A stretch of DNA of 64,000 bases, taken from assembly GCF_000208865.1 (NCBI RefSeq), contig NC_018391.1, positions 310,001 to 374,000 on the forward strand, read 5' to 3'. Shown piece after piece: positions 1 to 12,070 of this stretch (position 1 is its first letter; every line of letters starts with the position of its first letter). The notes below the pieces were generated by a model, which did no database searches, was not told the origin of the DNA, and saw nothing but the letters and a program-made list of their open reading frames with translations. Both the position numbers and the translations under genes were made by a program. This stretch comes from Neospora caninum Liverpool. Lineage: Eukaryota; Apicomplexa; Conoidasida; Eucoccidiorida; Sarcocystidae.

Positions 1-204
1 GGCCGCGAGCAAGAAAGGAGAGACCAGTGGCGAGGCTGACCAAGAGACGAAGCTGCGGGCCGTGGAGACAGGAGAGAAGACAGGAAGGCGAGAAAATAGA
101 AGACGCACTCCCGACATTTTCGCGGGGAACAACGAGAACGTGGCGAGAAAGCGGGAGAAGAGCCGGTCGCCTCGCTCTTTGCGTAGGCGTCATTTTTCTT
201 CGGG

Positions 205-1137
205 TCAGCTGCGGATGCAAGAGGGAAGTGGAAGAGCGACGACGCGTCGTTTGGGAGTTGAGAGGGAGGAAACGAAGACGGCGCGACAGTCAACGGACTC
301 CTTCGAGACGAACGGCAGCAATGGGGCAGGGCAAAACGGCAGTGTTGAATTGGCGAGCGTCTCTGGCCTGAATGTGCGCCATTGTCGCAGTGTCGCTGTA
401 AAGGCGATCGCTGGGAAACGTGGACAAAATAGCGAAAGCGTTTCTTGCCGCCTCCGATCTTCATCCTCATCCTCGGTTTCCGTCTCCTCTTCGTCTTCTG
501 CCTCGACCTCTTCTTCGCAGTGTGGCGCTTCCTCTGTTCGACTGTCGTCTCTCTCTGGGCCGGAGCGAGGCGAGGAACGCCCGACAGGTGCCTGTCCGCG
601 GGCCTCGCGCTCGAGAGCCATATGGCTTTCTTCTCGTGCTGCGACGTTGCGTTCGAGCCCTCCGGCTGCGGGCGGAGGCGAAGTTGTGGGACAGGCCAGG
701 GAAGAGAGAAGGACTAGGAAAGGTGCGTGAGAAGCGCTCAGCCGGCGAGAAGACTCGCCGCCAACAGGTAGAGACAGCAAGAACGGCACACAGAACAAAG
801 CGGAAGAACCAGAGACTGCAAGCGCAGGAGTTGTTTTTCCGCGTGGAGCAGAACCAAGCCAGCGGAAAGACGGGAAAGGACATGTGGAGGCAACGAGTAA
901 CGGTGTCGCCTCGGCGTGCGGAAGAATGTACTTGGCGAGGACTGGACCACGATAGATGAAAGGAGGCAGCGTCCGAGGAAGAAGGAAGGCAGAAGAAGAG
1001 AGGGGGCTAGAAACACAAAGGCACACGAGAGAGAGACGAACCAATGCAGAGAGGTACGTAGCTAGTGCTTCACATGGGTGTATGCAATTCGTAGGTATTC
1101 GAGGGAACGAATGAGAGTCGTCGGGCTGTTGAGTCAT
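205..1137 (-). CDS. possible acidic exon of a minus-strand gene (uncertain)
   Basis: An open frame of about 310 codons from an ATG at 1137. It has a dense Glu/Asp run (roughly 465-540, residues EEEVEAEDEEETETEDEDED) followed by RRRQ. A plausible splice acceptor (pyrimidines, then CCGCAG) precedes the stretch that begins near 680, so only about 200-680 may be a real exon of a gene continuing off the left edge. The upstream half is Leu/Ser/Pro-rich in the way antisense T-rich noncoding DNA often looks here. No family is recognised. Low-complexity bias alone could keep this frame open, so it is only a candidate. Confidence 0.2.
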   Translation of the reverse strand: MTQQPDDSHSFPRIPTNCIHPCEALATYLSALVRLSLVCLCVSSPLSSSAFLLPRTLPPFIYRGPVLAKYILPHAEATPLLVASTCPFPSFRWLGSAPRGKTTPALAVSGSSALFCVPFLLSLPVGGESSRRLSASHAPFLVLLSSLACPTTSPPPAAGGLERNVAAREESHMALEREARGQAPVGRSSPRSGPERDDSRTEEAPHCEEEVEAEDEEETETEDEDEDRRRQETLSLFCPRFPAIAFTATLRQWRTFRPETLANSTLPFCPAPLLPFVSKESVDCRAVFVSSLSTPKRRVVALPLPSCIRS

Positions 1138-1212
1138 CCTGCTTCCGGTGGGCAGCGCGCGAGAGGGATGTTTGTGCACGTCGGTTTTGTTACGCCTCAG
1201 TTTTTTTGTCAA

Positions 1213-3650
1213 CGCACCGGTAGCCGACTTCCTTCTTTCTTAGGTGTCAGCAATCAGCCGGATACAGGTGTTTCTCTTGGCTGTGCGTGGCCGTGAATTT
1301 TCTTTCCGTTTGCCTGAAAGTGACAAAAATGGGATTCCGCTACCTCCAGGGCTGTTCCCATTTGTTCTCAATGACGTCGTTTTCCTCCGGAGATTTTCTT
1401 TTCCGAAACTCTTTCGTGTCTTCTCACTCCACTGCGCTCTCTAGTCTCCGTCGAGTCGTGCCTCCCGCCGGTTCTCGTGTTTGGGTCGGCGCTTGGCGTC
1501 CTCCCCATCGTCCTTTCTCTTCAGGGCTCTTGGTGGGACTCCTTGTCTTCTGGGTATCTTCACGTGTCTCCGTTTCTTCCGTTTTGCGTTCGTTCGCTTC
1601 CCGTTCTGTTCGATTTGACTGGCGGTACCTCTTGTCCTGTAGTCTCGATACGTTTTTCGATCGCAGTGTCTTGTGCAGTTTTGCTGGACTGCAGTCGCTA
1701 GGCAGGTCCTGGTTACGGAAAGCATTGCTGCCCGTACGGGTCTTTCTCCCGTTTGCTGGGTCATTTCTCGGCTCTTCTCAAGCACGAAGATGCTAATGTT
1801 TCGTTTGTTGGCGAACGCCCGAGCCTGTTTTCCTTCGTGGCGTTTCGGAACTCAGCCGGAGCGGACTTAAAGAGTGGGAGTCGTTGAGCAGTTCCTTGAC
1901 ACTCGAGAACGGGCTTTGCTGAGCACAATACAGTCTCGACGTGTGAAGTCTATAGATGGTGAACGAAAGGTGAAAACCGCAGGCTTGAAAAAGCGCGAGT
2001 AGCTGGACTGAAGAGAGACGGTTGCCAGGTGTGATCGTCTCCACCTGTATAAAATGAGAGGCGTGCTTTGCCCCCACAACCAGTGCGACATACAGGCAGG
2101 GCGGTCGGTATCCAGAACGTGGGACCGCTTCACCAGCAAACTGACGCTACAACCACAACGCACCGCCTCCCTCAGTCACCATACACGGTGGTTGCCTTCC
2201 CCTCGATGTGTGTGGCGACGAGGAAGCCAGAACGAGAACTACAGAAATGTATGTATGTATGTATGTATGTATGTATGTATGTATATATATATATATATAT
2301 GGGAGACACACGGCATATATTTGTGTGTCGGAACAGGAGACAGAGCTACAGAAGTCAGATTCCCGATATCCCCGCGAAGACAGGAACGAAGCGAAAACCG
2401 GCCTTGACTAGACGGGTCAGCACCGTGTCCGCGTGAAAGGGAGCAAGGGACGCACATGTGGAGGCGCGGGTCAGATCTGCCTTGTGTGTGGCCAGTGTTG
2501 AGCCTAATCGTATGCGTTTCCAACCCAACCACGATGACTTGTGCGCAATCCGTCTAGACAACATCTCTCTCCGTTGCGCCGTTGCAATGCTGTCGTCGCT
2601 CATCGCGGGTAGGCTCGGCTGGGAGAGTGGCGTCGCCTGGCTCCTCACGTTGTCGAAAGCAAAGAAACCGGCGAGTGCCTCACGACAAAAGCGATCCGGG
2701 TTCGTTTAGCTAGCTCTATCCGTCGGGCGACTTCTCTAGGGTTTCGCTGCTATTAGACCTGAACGGTTTCCAACACGCAACAGTCGCCATCGGGCCCATT
2801 CTAGGCGGAAACCAAACGCCCAGAGCCTGCAGGCGAGGATCCGCGCAATACGGCATGCACGCTCCCAAGCAAGACTGCAACTCGTGAAAGTGGAGCTCGG
2901 GAAAAACCGTCCCGACCGGTACTGGGAAACTGACTGCTACACGAGTAACCGGGGACACGACACGAACCCGCGGTGAGTCTTTTTGAGGGTCAACAGGCAC
3001 GCCGTATCCGCCTTCAAAGAAATGTGTGCACGCTCTGAAACGCTTCGTGAAAAAAGGAGCTAATAGAAAAACCGGTGATGTCCCGCGCTTTCTTCTTCCA
3101 AGTGGCTGCGTTCACACACATGGAACCGAGGACACCAGGGAGGCGAATTGTGTACAGTCACGAGAAACGCTGCCCAGTACGGAAACCATAATGCGCAGGC
3201 AGGCGTCAGAGCGTGGGTTTACCAAGCGATGCGAAAAGGAGATGAAACAAGGAAAGACGAATGGAATACAAACAGTAAAAACGCGGCGGATCCTCGGCTA
3301 GACTTGCTGCGTTGAGGCACAGCAGCACACGGAGAATGTAAAGCGAGAGGACGCTAACTTCTTCCAGGCTTCATTACAAACGTACTTACATGTGCGCAGA
3401 TATACGCACATCAAGACACGCCGGTCACCGCTGCATGCAACTGGGCATACGTATGAACCTCTTTCCCTCCATAGTCATTTTAGCGTAGACGGAATGTAAT
3501 CAAGACGCGTTTGCATCTTCCGTTCCCGTTGCTGGAGACCCTGTTTCTAACCTCTACTTTTTCCTTCTGGCTTTCCGTCGACTTCGCCTTATGCTCAGCG
3601 GGCTTCTCCTTCGCTTCCCTGTGTCCTTTGTTTTCTTCTTCATCTTCACC
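1213..3650. other. intergenic stretch without a recognised gene
   Basis: Only short overlapping frames on both strands, T-rich tracts and the microsatellite at 2248-2300 are visible. It should contain the 3' untranslated region of the minus-strand gene that ends at 3651. No RNA gene or conserved protein motif was seen. Confidence 0.5.
2248..2300. repeat. TATG/TA microsatellite
   Basis: About nine perfect TATG units run directly into about nine TA units, ending at ATGGG. It lies in noncoding DNA left of the SWEET-like gene. It is simple-sequence DNA likely to vary in length between strains. Confidence 0.9.
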
Positions 3651-6600
3651 TTATGCCCACCGAAAGTCTCGTCCATCTTCCCCTCCCATCATCCTTTCCG
3701 TTTCTTCTCGAGCTTTCCCTGTTCCGCCTTCCTTCCTCACGGAGCCGAGACGGGGGAAAGCCTGAGATCCGCTACGCCCCGCACCGGTGGACCACGACGA
3801 GAAGAACATGGTTTTCCTCCGTGGGCAAAACGAGCAGCAGCGGTACAAAGCGCGAACTCGACGAAGCTTGGAAACCGAGGTGGAGACGGAGGAAACGAGA
3901 TGAAGAAGGACAGGAAAGTCGACGCAACCCAGTTCTTGGTCACACCAGAGCAGAACAGTCAGGTGAACGAGGCCGACTTCATAACCTGAGAGCGGAGAAA
4001 AAACCCAACCAGGCAAGAAACCGGAATGAGAGACAAAAGAGGGGAAAAGGCGAGTTTACGCTGTCACGAAGATGTGGAAATGCAGCGGGGAGCGAGAAAC
4101 AGGCGTTTCTTTCGCTCACCTATGAAGGAGGAGATCGAGATCGCAGGGATGTCGGCGGCTAAGCCGTAGAGGCCCCACAAGCAGTTACAGACGACCGTCA
4201 TGGAGACAAGAGGGCGAGGCAAACCCAAGGAGGATCGCCGGCGAATCATATTGCCCTGAGCGTGAAGCAAGTCGGCAAGAAAGAGAAACCAGATTCTCGG
4301 TGCTCTTTGGGAGAGAGGCCAAGCGGACGCCACGTACAGAAACGCCGCTCGAAGGCTCTAGGCACGACAAACAAGCGACTGGATCCTTCGTTCTCACTCC
4401 TTCGCTGCGTGTGTTCGGGGCGCTTCGTCTCGTTTTTTTCCTTCTTGTGTCTGTGCAGCTTTACTTGTTTTCCTTCACGCTTCCTCACCAGGAGGCTCAG
4501 CGGACTGACTGCAGTCAGCACATTGAAAACGGTGAGAAGCACGCCCAGCGCCGACACCGGCAAGAGGGCCAGGAATAGACAAAGCGGGGCGAACGCGGCG
4601 GAGACGCGAGCGAAAGCGAAGAGAATCGAGCTCCAGGGTTGGTAGTCCCCCGGGTCTCGTTTCGCTTCCTCTCTGTCATTCACAAACGGCGCAGACCGTC
4701 TCTCCCCTTGGCGTTGCTGTCCTGAAGCTCTCGCCTCGTTGACGTCTCCTCGCCTGCCGAACCGCGGTTGGCTTCTTCCCTGGCACACCGTCGCCGTCGC
4801 GCCATCTACAGTGGACCACGAAGATGGAGCGCAGGGAGGTGACACAGCCGAAAGAGACACGAGGAACGAGGCAGACGCTCTTCTTCTCTCCCTGTTGAGG
4901 GTTTCACCCTCTGGTGCGTTCTCTGCGCCACTGCACTGCGCGTCAGCCGCGGCCGAACAAAACGGTCCGCGGCTGTGACGAGGCGAGAGAGACGTTTCTG
5001 ATTGGACAACCGCGGGAGACCCCGCCCGGGGCGCGGCGCCTGACGAGGTAAGCACGCACCGGCCACAGCGAGAGGAAGAAGGCGTTCTCGAGGGCGAAGC
5101 AGCCAGGGCCGAACACGCAAACTGAGGCGGAGGCCCCTGGGCCGCAGACGCCTCGCTGTCGTCGCCGAGCCACAAGCCACAGCCGGAGGCGGGGGGAAGG
5201 GTGGAAACAGGTGAATGCGGACGAGAAGGCGCCGGCGTAGAGTGAGGAGAACAGGGGCGAATGGAAAACGAGGAGAGCTCGAGAGACATCCGTCTCGTGA
5301 GATCGGGTTGGCCATCGAGCGTTGCTTCGAGCCTCTGACAGCGCACTTCATGCAAAGCGTTCATTCCTTGCAGTTCTTCTACGCCTTGCCGAGGGCGGGA
5401 AGTCTCTCCTTGACGGTCGAACTCGGTCATGCTCCCCCCAGCTGAAGGCGCGCACAACTCTCTCCTGACTTCTCCATCGCTCGCGATTCTCGCCTGTGTC
5501 GTCGCCTCATGTTCGGCGTTCGCTTCACCTCCCTCAACTCGCTGTCTCGCGAGGAGCGAGACGCGTCGACCGGAAGGGTGGGAGAGAGACACTGCGGCTA
5601 AATGCGTGTGACCCCCTACCGAGCAAGGTAGAGTCGCGGTCGCAGGGCGCGAGGCCGCCAAATCCCAAGGAAACTGCGGCAAAGCATTTCCCAGACAAAT
5701 GCGCCTCGTCCGTCCTCTCTCTTCTCCCGTGTCGCCCCTCCCTGCAGCTTCTTCTTGCTCTTCACTTCCTTCTCGTCTTCCTTCCACCGACCTTTCTCGT
5801 TGAAATGTCGTCTCCTGCGAGTGAAGAGGAAGGCCGATCCAGGCGTTCTTTGAGTCTCCAGATTGTCGTCCTTCTGGGCTCGAGGAGACTCGGCGCGAAG
5901 AGGCGGGAGGGACGGAAATGTCAGAGAGGCCGACGCGACGCTGGGCGTCTGGTGAACGACTGTCTTCTTCGTTCGGGCATAACGGCGAGAACTTCCGCGA
6001 CGCTGCGGGACTCGGTCCGCCTTCCACAGACCACACAGTCTCTCTTGCGGCCAAGCTGGAAGCGACATTGTCAGAGCCCTCACCAGCGGGAGCAGAGACG
6101 CTCGTGGACGAGGGATTGGAAGGGCGGGCTGGCGGGTGTCTCCAGGAGACGTACACGGCCAGCCAGAACACTTGGAAGGAAAGCCCTGCGGAGACAGCGG
6201 AGAACGAACCGGAACAGGTACGGCGAAAACACACGAAACACGGTCTGAGAATCTACCCTAGAAGAAGAGTGGACGGAGAAGGCGCCGGAGCTCACAATGC
6301 AGAGAAGCGGGAGGGTAAAGCCAGCACTGTGATCCCGTTAACAGGGGTGGGAAGACAATCAAATGAATGAAACGGAGCAGCGCCGAGGCGCGCGAAAGTC
6401 TCAACGTGAAGAGAACCTGTTCTCTTTTCGTTGCCCGAGTCCGCAGGAGTGGTCGGGAGCTGTGTTCCGCTCTCGTGTAGTCTCTAGAGATACCACGTGT
6501 AGATACGTTGTCTGGACAGGAAAGGGGGGTGACTGCTTTCCATTGACGGGGAAAGCGAAGCTGTCGGTGATCTGCCGAGGGGGACCGGTAACATGCGGCT

Positions 6601-8133
6601 GCCTGTGTGGAGGGTTTGTTCGTTAAAAGTCTCACCAACGCAGTTTGTGGCAGCGAGGACCACGCTGGGAAGCGAGAAACCGTAGGTACACCCGATGAGG
6701 TTGCACATCCCCTGGAGGACGAAAACGAAGGCTGGCAGGTGTTCACTTCTTCTGCTTTTTATTGCGGTCCAGGCCGCGCCTGCCGGGGCGACATAAACGC
6801 AGAGAGAACTGATGGGGCAGAGGCCGTCGAGGCAACTGAGGGCACCAGCTCGAAAGGCAGGTGAGAAGCAGAAGCACCAGCCAAGGAACCCAGGCGGAAT
6901 GGAACAGAGAAGGAGGAGAGAAAGAAGAGCGGCCACCGCTTTGAGACGAGGAACGACATCCGACGAGTGCGCGCTGCCATTCAATCTGCGAGGCGCAGCA
7001 GATTGAGACCGACAAGTGGAGACACGGCCTTCACACTTCTCCTTCACCAGGGAAGAAGGGATTCTCGCGGAAGATCCACACGGAGACACCGGGTCGTGCG
7101 CGACACGCAAGGATCCACTCTGACAGCGAGAGTCAAAGGAGGGCGAGGATGAACAGCAAGAAAAACGAGACGACAACGAGGAAGAAGACGCTAGACAGGG
7201 GTTCGGGATCGCAGGCAGATCTCCGTGACCAGCTGCGATCCGTCCATTCGCTCGGTTTCGAGGGCTCAGCGCCGCATCGCCTCCCACTCTAGAGGCGGAA
7301 ACGGGTTCCCCGCTGCCTCTCCCCGAGCATCCACGCCCTCCTGGTCCTCGCGGCCGTGCTTCTTTTTCCAGTTTCGTCACTCTGCAGGGACTTCCTTTCC
7401 CGAATGGCGTCCCCGGGTGGGCGCTGGGGGACGGGTAGCCGGGAGGGCTACTGTGCGCCGCGACCTCCAGAACGTTCACGGCATCTGAAGCCGGTGAGGC
7501 AGGAGATCCACGGAGTATGGACGCCTGGCCGCACCCTACGTGGCGGCTCTCATGCAGCTCTGTGTGCTCGATACGGTCGTCCCCGCGTCCATTAGGAGAA
7601 CTCGCTTGAGTTCTTTCCCGAAGGGTTTGCTTTTGGTGCGAAGACAAGAGGATGTCCTCGAGAGGAAGAGAAGGGCTGTCAGAAGCGAAAATCGAAGACG
7701 ACGCAGTGGTGCTTAAATCAGCCGCTTCTGCACCATCCACGCCGCTGCCGACAGACCTCCACGCTGCTTCGTCTACGGGCGAGGCCACGTAAGGAGACCG
7801 GTGCGTTTCGATGGTGACATATGCCCGTTCTTCTTCGCTCTTTCCCCCGGGGTTTCGGGCGAGCAAAGCGGAGACAACGCCAGTTGTATAAGGCCCTCTG
7901 TTCCACTGTTTGGCCGGGGCTGGACCCGACCTGGGAAGGAGGAGGTTCCGTGAAGCGGAAGAAGACGGTTGGGCCGCTGTTGAGTGTAAATCCACTCCAG
8001 TACAGGATACCGGGCGCTTTGTAAAAAGGTCAGGAAGAACCGAAATACGAATTTCAGCCTTTTCGATGCCATGCTCCTCGTCTTCCTCTCTTACTGGCAC
8101 GCAGGCATCTGTCCCGACCGATCCGTCTTCCAT
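3651..8133 (-). CDS. SWEET/MtN3 (PQ-loop) sugar transporter-like protein, large insertion
   Basis: Four exons were assembled: 8133-6636, 6185-4489, 4255-4120 and 3985-3651. Phases match at every junction (1, 0, 1) and give about 1,221 residues. SWEET proteins are small membrane carriers made of two MtN3 three-helix repeats and move sugars down gradients. Repeat 1 (about residues 434-515) shows PISSLCVYVAPAG, then the charged IKSRRSEHLP turn, then GYTYGF-like and VVLAATNCVG segments. Repeat 2 spans exons 2-4: GVLLTVFNVLTAVSPLSLL, IRRRSSLGLPRP, CNCLWGLYGL and, after the last intron, YEVGLVHLTVLLW. The helix before the linker is FQVFWLAVYVSW. Family members are near 250 residues; here a roughly 500-residue Ser/Arg/Pro-rich stretch sits between the repeats and about 430 residues precede the first. 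The ATG at 8133 is the first in frame, but the frame is open upstream to 8340, so a further 5' exon is possible. The C-terminal tail after helix 7 is poorly supported. Confidence 0.78.
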
Positions 8134-10069
8134 TTCGACCGCTCTTGCTCTCCGTTTGCCCGCACAGGAAAAACTGGTTTGGGTTAGGTGCCTCCATCCG
8201 GAGAAGCGGGGAGACACGGACAGGACAGAGACAATCTGTCCACGATTTCCTCCTCCAGCGAATGCTCTTTCCGGAGCGAGGGCGTGGGTTGCTGGGTGGC
8301 CGAACGGGTACAGAAGACCAGAGGTTCGGGGAGGAAGCAAAAGAACGGAGGACAGCCGCAGCGAATCAGAGACAATCGAGTGGAGACAAGATTAAGAATT
8401 GCAGAGATCGAAGTAAACAGGGGACAAGACGAAGGAGAGGGGTGGAGCAGGGAAGGGAGGCAGAACCCGGTGCGGCGCGCGAAAGGTGTCTGGGTTGTTT
8501 TCTTAGCAGTCACGGGAGAATGAAGGAAAGGAGGAACTGGACGAGTCTCGGGATAGAGCGGATAGAGGTGAAGATAAAGTGGATGAGAAAGGAGAGGAGT
8601 CACGAATGCATACCGGGATAGAAACGGGAAAAAACATGTTCGGGATGGGTGATGGGTGATGGGTGAGGGCCGGCATGGCGTGAGACAGACGGACTCCAGA
8701 GCGTTGCAGAGAAACCTTTCCCAGAACCCAAAAACTGCCCTTTTCACAGCAATCAACCCCGCAGATAGCGTTTTTCCCGTCATTAGCAAAACTCGAGCAG
8801 AGCGAGAAATTGTGCCGCCTTCCGACCCAGTAAGAAGGGCTGAGAGGATCCTTCACGGCTTGCGCAGTTCCTCAAGGACGCAGACAACGGATTATTTGTG
8901 TTTCCATATTTACGAAAACAGGACTTGTGCAATAACACAAAAATCCGTGCGGTTTATCAGACCGGCTCGGGTTCTGCCGTTCGTCCCCCGCCCTTCAGAA
9001 CGTTTTAACCGAAAGACCGCCGAACGACCAGAGAGAAAGAGCTCAAGGTGTTCCACCGGGTAGACTCTCTGAGTCACGGTTGAGGCCGCAAGAGAAAGGA
9101 AGCGAGGCAGGGAAACGCCGCTATTGAGAAGGAACTCTCGGAGTATCACTTCCTGGCTCCTGAGCGGTTGTCGCAGTGGGTGGTTGTGGGCCATGCCTCT
9201 CTCCTTGAGGTATTCCGAGAAGTCCAGGAACACACAAATGAACTGCCTCCAGGCATCGGTGTGAACGAGTGAGCAAATTTCCTCTGCAGTCTAAGACGCG
9301 AGATCAAGTAGCTAAGCAGACACGGGCGTCGCGAAGCGCCGGGCTGCACACCCTTGGCAACCAAGAGTCGGCCCTTTCAGATGTGCACGGAGTCGTGCCT
9401 CCTCAAACTTGTCCGTGCTTAATTCTGCGAGCAATGACTTGCAAGGAGAAGAGAGACGCCGCAGGCCCCTGCCACGTCTGTTTCCTCCATATCGCCCGAG
9501 TCGGGAGACACCGCTCGCTGAGACTCACTCGAAACAGTAGAGCGTTCAGCGCTTCGGCGGGTGGCCGGGCACCAGACCATCCGCTGAAAATTAGGTTACG
9601 AAGAAGCGAAAGAAAGAAGAAGTAGCAATAAAGTTGTAAGAACAGAGAAGGACAACTTCAAGGAAAACAGCAAAGGCGAACTCCGAAAGTCGATATGGCC
9701 GAGACGTTGAGGTGCGCAAATTCACGACGCGTCGCGCATGCGACAGTGCCGGGTTGAGAGGCGCGTAGCTTGCAAGAAAAGACGTTTTTTCTTTTCTTCG
9801 CGTCAATTTTGGTTGTGTCACGGCTGGTTTCCACCGCTCGAAGTTCTCCCTCGCGCTACGGTGCGTCTTGTCTCGAGCAGACGACTCTGGCCCTTACCAA
9901 ACAGGGCCTGTCTCGCATTTAACTCTTGGCTAGGATCGTCTTGCTCGACGCCTACGATGTTTCTGCCGCTTTGGGACACCCACAATGTCGAAGACACCAC
10001 CGCTAACGCACGTGGCCGTTGTGGATTTGTTAATTGGGGGGCTAGCCTCACTGAGATCTGGCTTTTTCC

Positions 10070-10125
10070 AGACATGCGAAGCACAGGAGACATGGCGAAG
10101 CACTGGAGACATGGCGAAGCACAGA
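10070..10125. repeat. 19-bp tandem repeat, three copies
   Basis: Three head-to-tail copies of AGACATGGCGAAGCACNGG; the first lacks one G. It is noncoding and lies about 320 bp upstream of the tRNA-Ala gene. Confidence 0.75.
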
Positions 10126-10444
10126 GGCGCAGTCAACCTTGTAACCTGCACACCAGTCGCGTCTTCAGCGTCCTTACTGTGTTACACGGAGTGTCAGTTT
10201 TTTTGGGGGTCGCTTCATCTTAGTCAAGCATCTGGGTCACAGCACATGTTTGCTGGGAACAAACAGGACTGATTCTCGGCATGAGCGAGGAGGCAAGTGC
10301 ATCAGATACGTCCCAGGAATACAGCTGGCTGTTTCTTCGCGAGTATCTTCGTGAGATAATACAGATCTCCGTGCAAGTTCTGGTGTCATTTTGGAACAGG
10401 AATGTAGGCCAAAAACGGGCTGGAGCGGCAAAGGAGCCCAGTAC

Positions 10445-10516
10445 GGGCTGATGGTGTAGGGGTATCACGTTCGCTTCGCATGCGAAAGGTCTCGGGTTCA
10501 ATTCCCGATCAGTCCA
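10445..10516 (+). tRNA. tRNA-Ala (anticodon CGC)
   Basis: The 72-nt sequence folds as a full cloverleaf. The acceptor stem pairs GGGCTGA with TCAGTCC (one G-U), followed by discriminator A. The D arm is GTGTAGGGGTATCAC. The anticodon stem TTCGC/GCGAA encloses TTCGCAT, giving anticodon CGC for the Ala codon GCG. The T arm is TCGGG-TTCAATT-CCCGA. There is no intron. A TTTT run at about 10521 fits a Pol III terminator. The internal A-box and B-box (GGTTCAATTCC) are intact. Confidence 0.96.
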
Positions 10517-12070
10517 GATAGTTTTCTCTCCATGAACTGAAAACTTTTTCCGGGGGCCGGTTATTGTAGCCTGCCAGTGCTGCAACCGTGTGTTTTACAC
10601 GGCTCGGGCCCGCAGCCATCGTTTGGCTCGCGTGGCTCCTACCAGCAATACGGGAGAGCTGAGGAGTTGTTATGTCGGTACGCTCTGAAGGCTAACCACT
10701 GTTGATCGCTCCCCTACTCGAACAAGCAGGCATTCTCGAGCTCGCTCCCGACACATCGATGGACTCATCTAGCTCCTTGAGGAACAACAATCTATTTTTG
10801 ACTTAACAGTGAGGTTCTGGTGGAGATGTGTAAAGAATGTGAGTCTGAAGAGCAAGAGCCTGCGATTTTGTGTAGCACTGTGAGAGTAACCGCGCCGTGC
10901 ATTCTCCACGGCAGTCGCATTGTGTTTGGTTCGTACAGTGTACCGCAAAAATGCGTCCTAGGACGCGCCTCGGAGTTCCCGTTTGTTGTTACAGGGAGAT
11001 GGCCGAGCCAGGATGCACAGATTTGGTTTTTGCTCTTGAATGGAACGAGGATTGGTAGAAAGAATACGTCTCCGGTAACGTTCCCGCGTAGTTAGCTGCT
11101 TGGGTCACAGTGGTGGTTTGTCTACCGCGACCTTCTGCTGGCGCAAAGGAGCCTTTCAGCCCAAATCATTGCCGGCACCGGGTAGCTGGCGACGAATCCC
11201 GGGGGACTGCGAAGAAGGCCAGTTAATAAACCTTCCATGTGCAAATGCAAGCTTTAGGTCAGCCTCATAGTGCTGGTACACCGTAAGACTAGACAGAAAA
11301 GTCGGGAGTCCACGGCAATTCGTGGGCGCTGTGACACACCAAAAATAAGCTATGTAGTGGTACTAAAAGTTTAACTGTCTTCTACTCTCGAGTCAGCCAC
11401 CATGGCCCTGAAAGGAGCCGCTTGGGGGGCTGTAACGGAACGTCAACTGTGGTGTGCACTGGCACTCACTGAGTTGCAGACTGGTCCCTCCATGATTTAC
11501 GACAGTCGCCCAGACGACGCGCGGCATGCAGCTTTGCTCGAGCTCGACTAGGCGCCGCAGCCACATAGTTGTAAGGGCGGGGGCAGAGGAACGTGGCATC
11601 TCCATTGGGGTCGTCGCCTGCCATCGTGCAGCTGCCGGGAGGCCGCATGAGATTGACCCAATAGGCAGTGCTGGCTCCTTCAAAGTGTGCGAAGGACTTG
11701 CGAGAGCAGCGGGCGAAAGAACTAGGGACGGAGACTTGAGTTGAGCACCGGAATTATCGTTCGTTGACACATACTTATGCAACAAGGGGGCTAGCCTCAG
11801 TCAGCTACAAAAATCGCTTCTTCTCTTTAGTCTCCTCTCCCTTCGTGTATTGAGTGTATTTCTGGGTTGCTACCGGGGGAGATGTCCCCGGTGGTTTCGT
11901 CCAGTGTGTGAACCTCACCGCGAGTGGCATCCTCAGTAATCAACAATGATGGACTTCCTTTGTAGCAGGCGTGAAGCGCGTTTACCTCTATGGCAAAACC
12001 CGCACCGCGCATCAATGGGTCATATTAGTCTGTTTTGAAAGAACGTGTAGCTCCATCGTCACCCTACGGG

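Larger units (their letters stand above)
8134..12070. other. intergenic spacer with tRNA-Ala
   Basis: Between the divergent SWEET-like and TauE-like genes. It should hold both promoters. Apart from the tRNA at 10445-10516 and the short repeat at 10070-10125, I see only small frames on both strands with no family likeness. The 14-mer GGGGGCTAGCCTCA occurs twice (near 10037 and 11786), without further similarity around it. Confidence 0.5.

Noticed and set aside
10220..10585. A 121-codon minus-strand frame over the tRNA-Ala gene
   Set aside because: It is the antisense reading of the tRNA itself (DRELNPRPFACEAN pattern), a well-known false protein.
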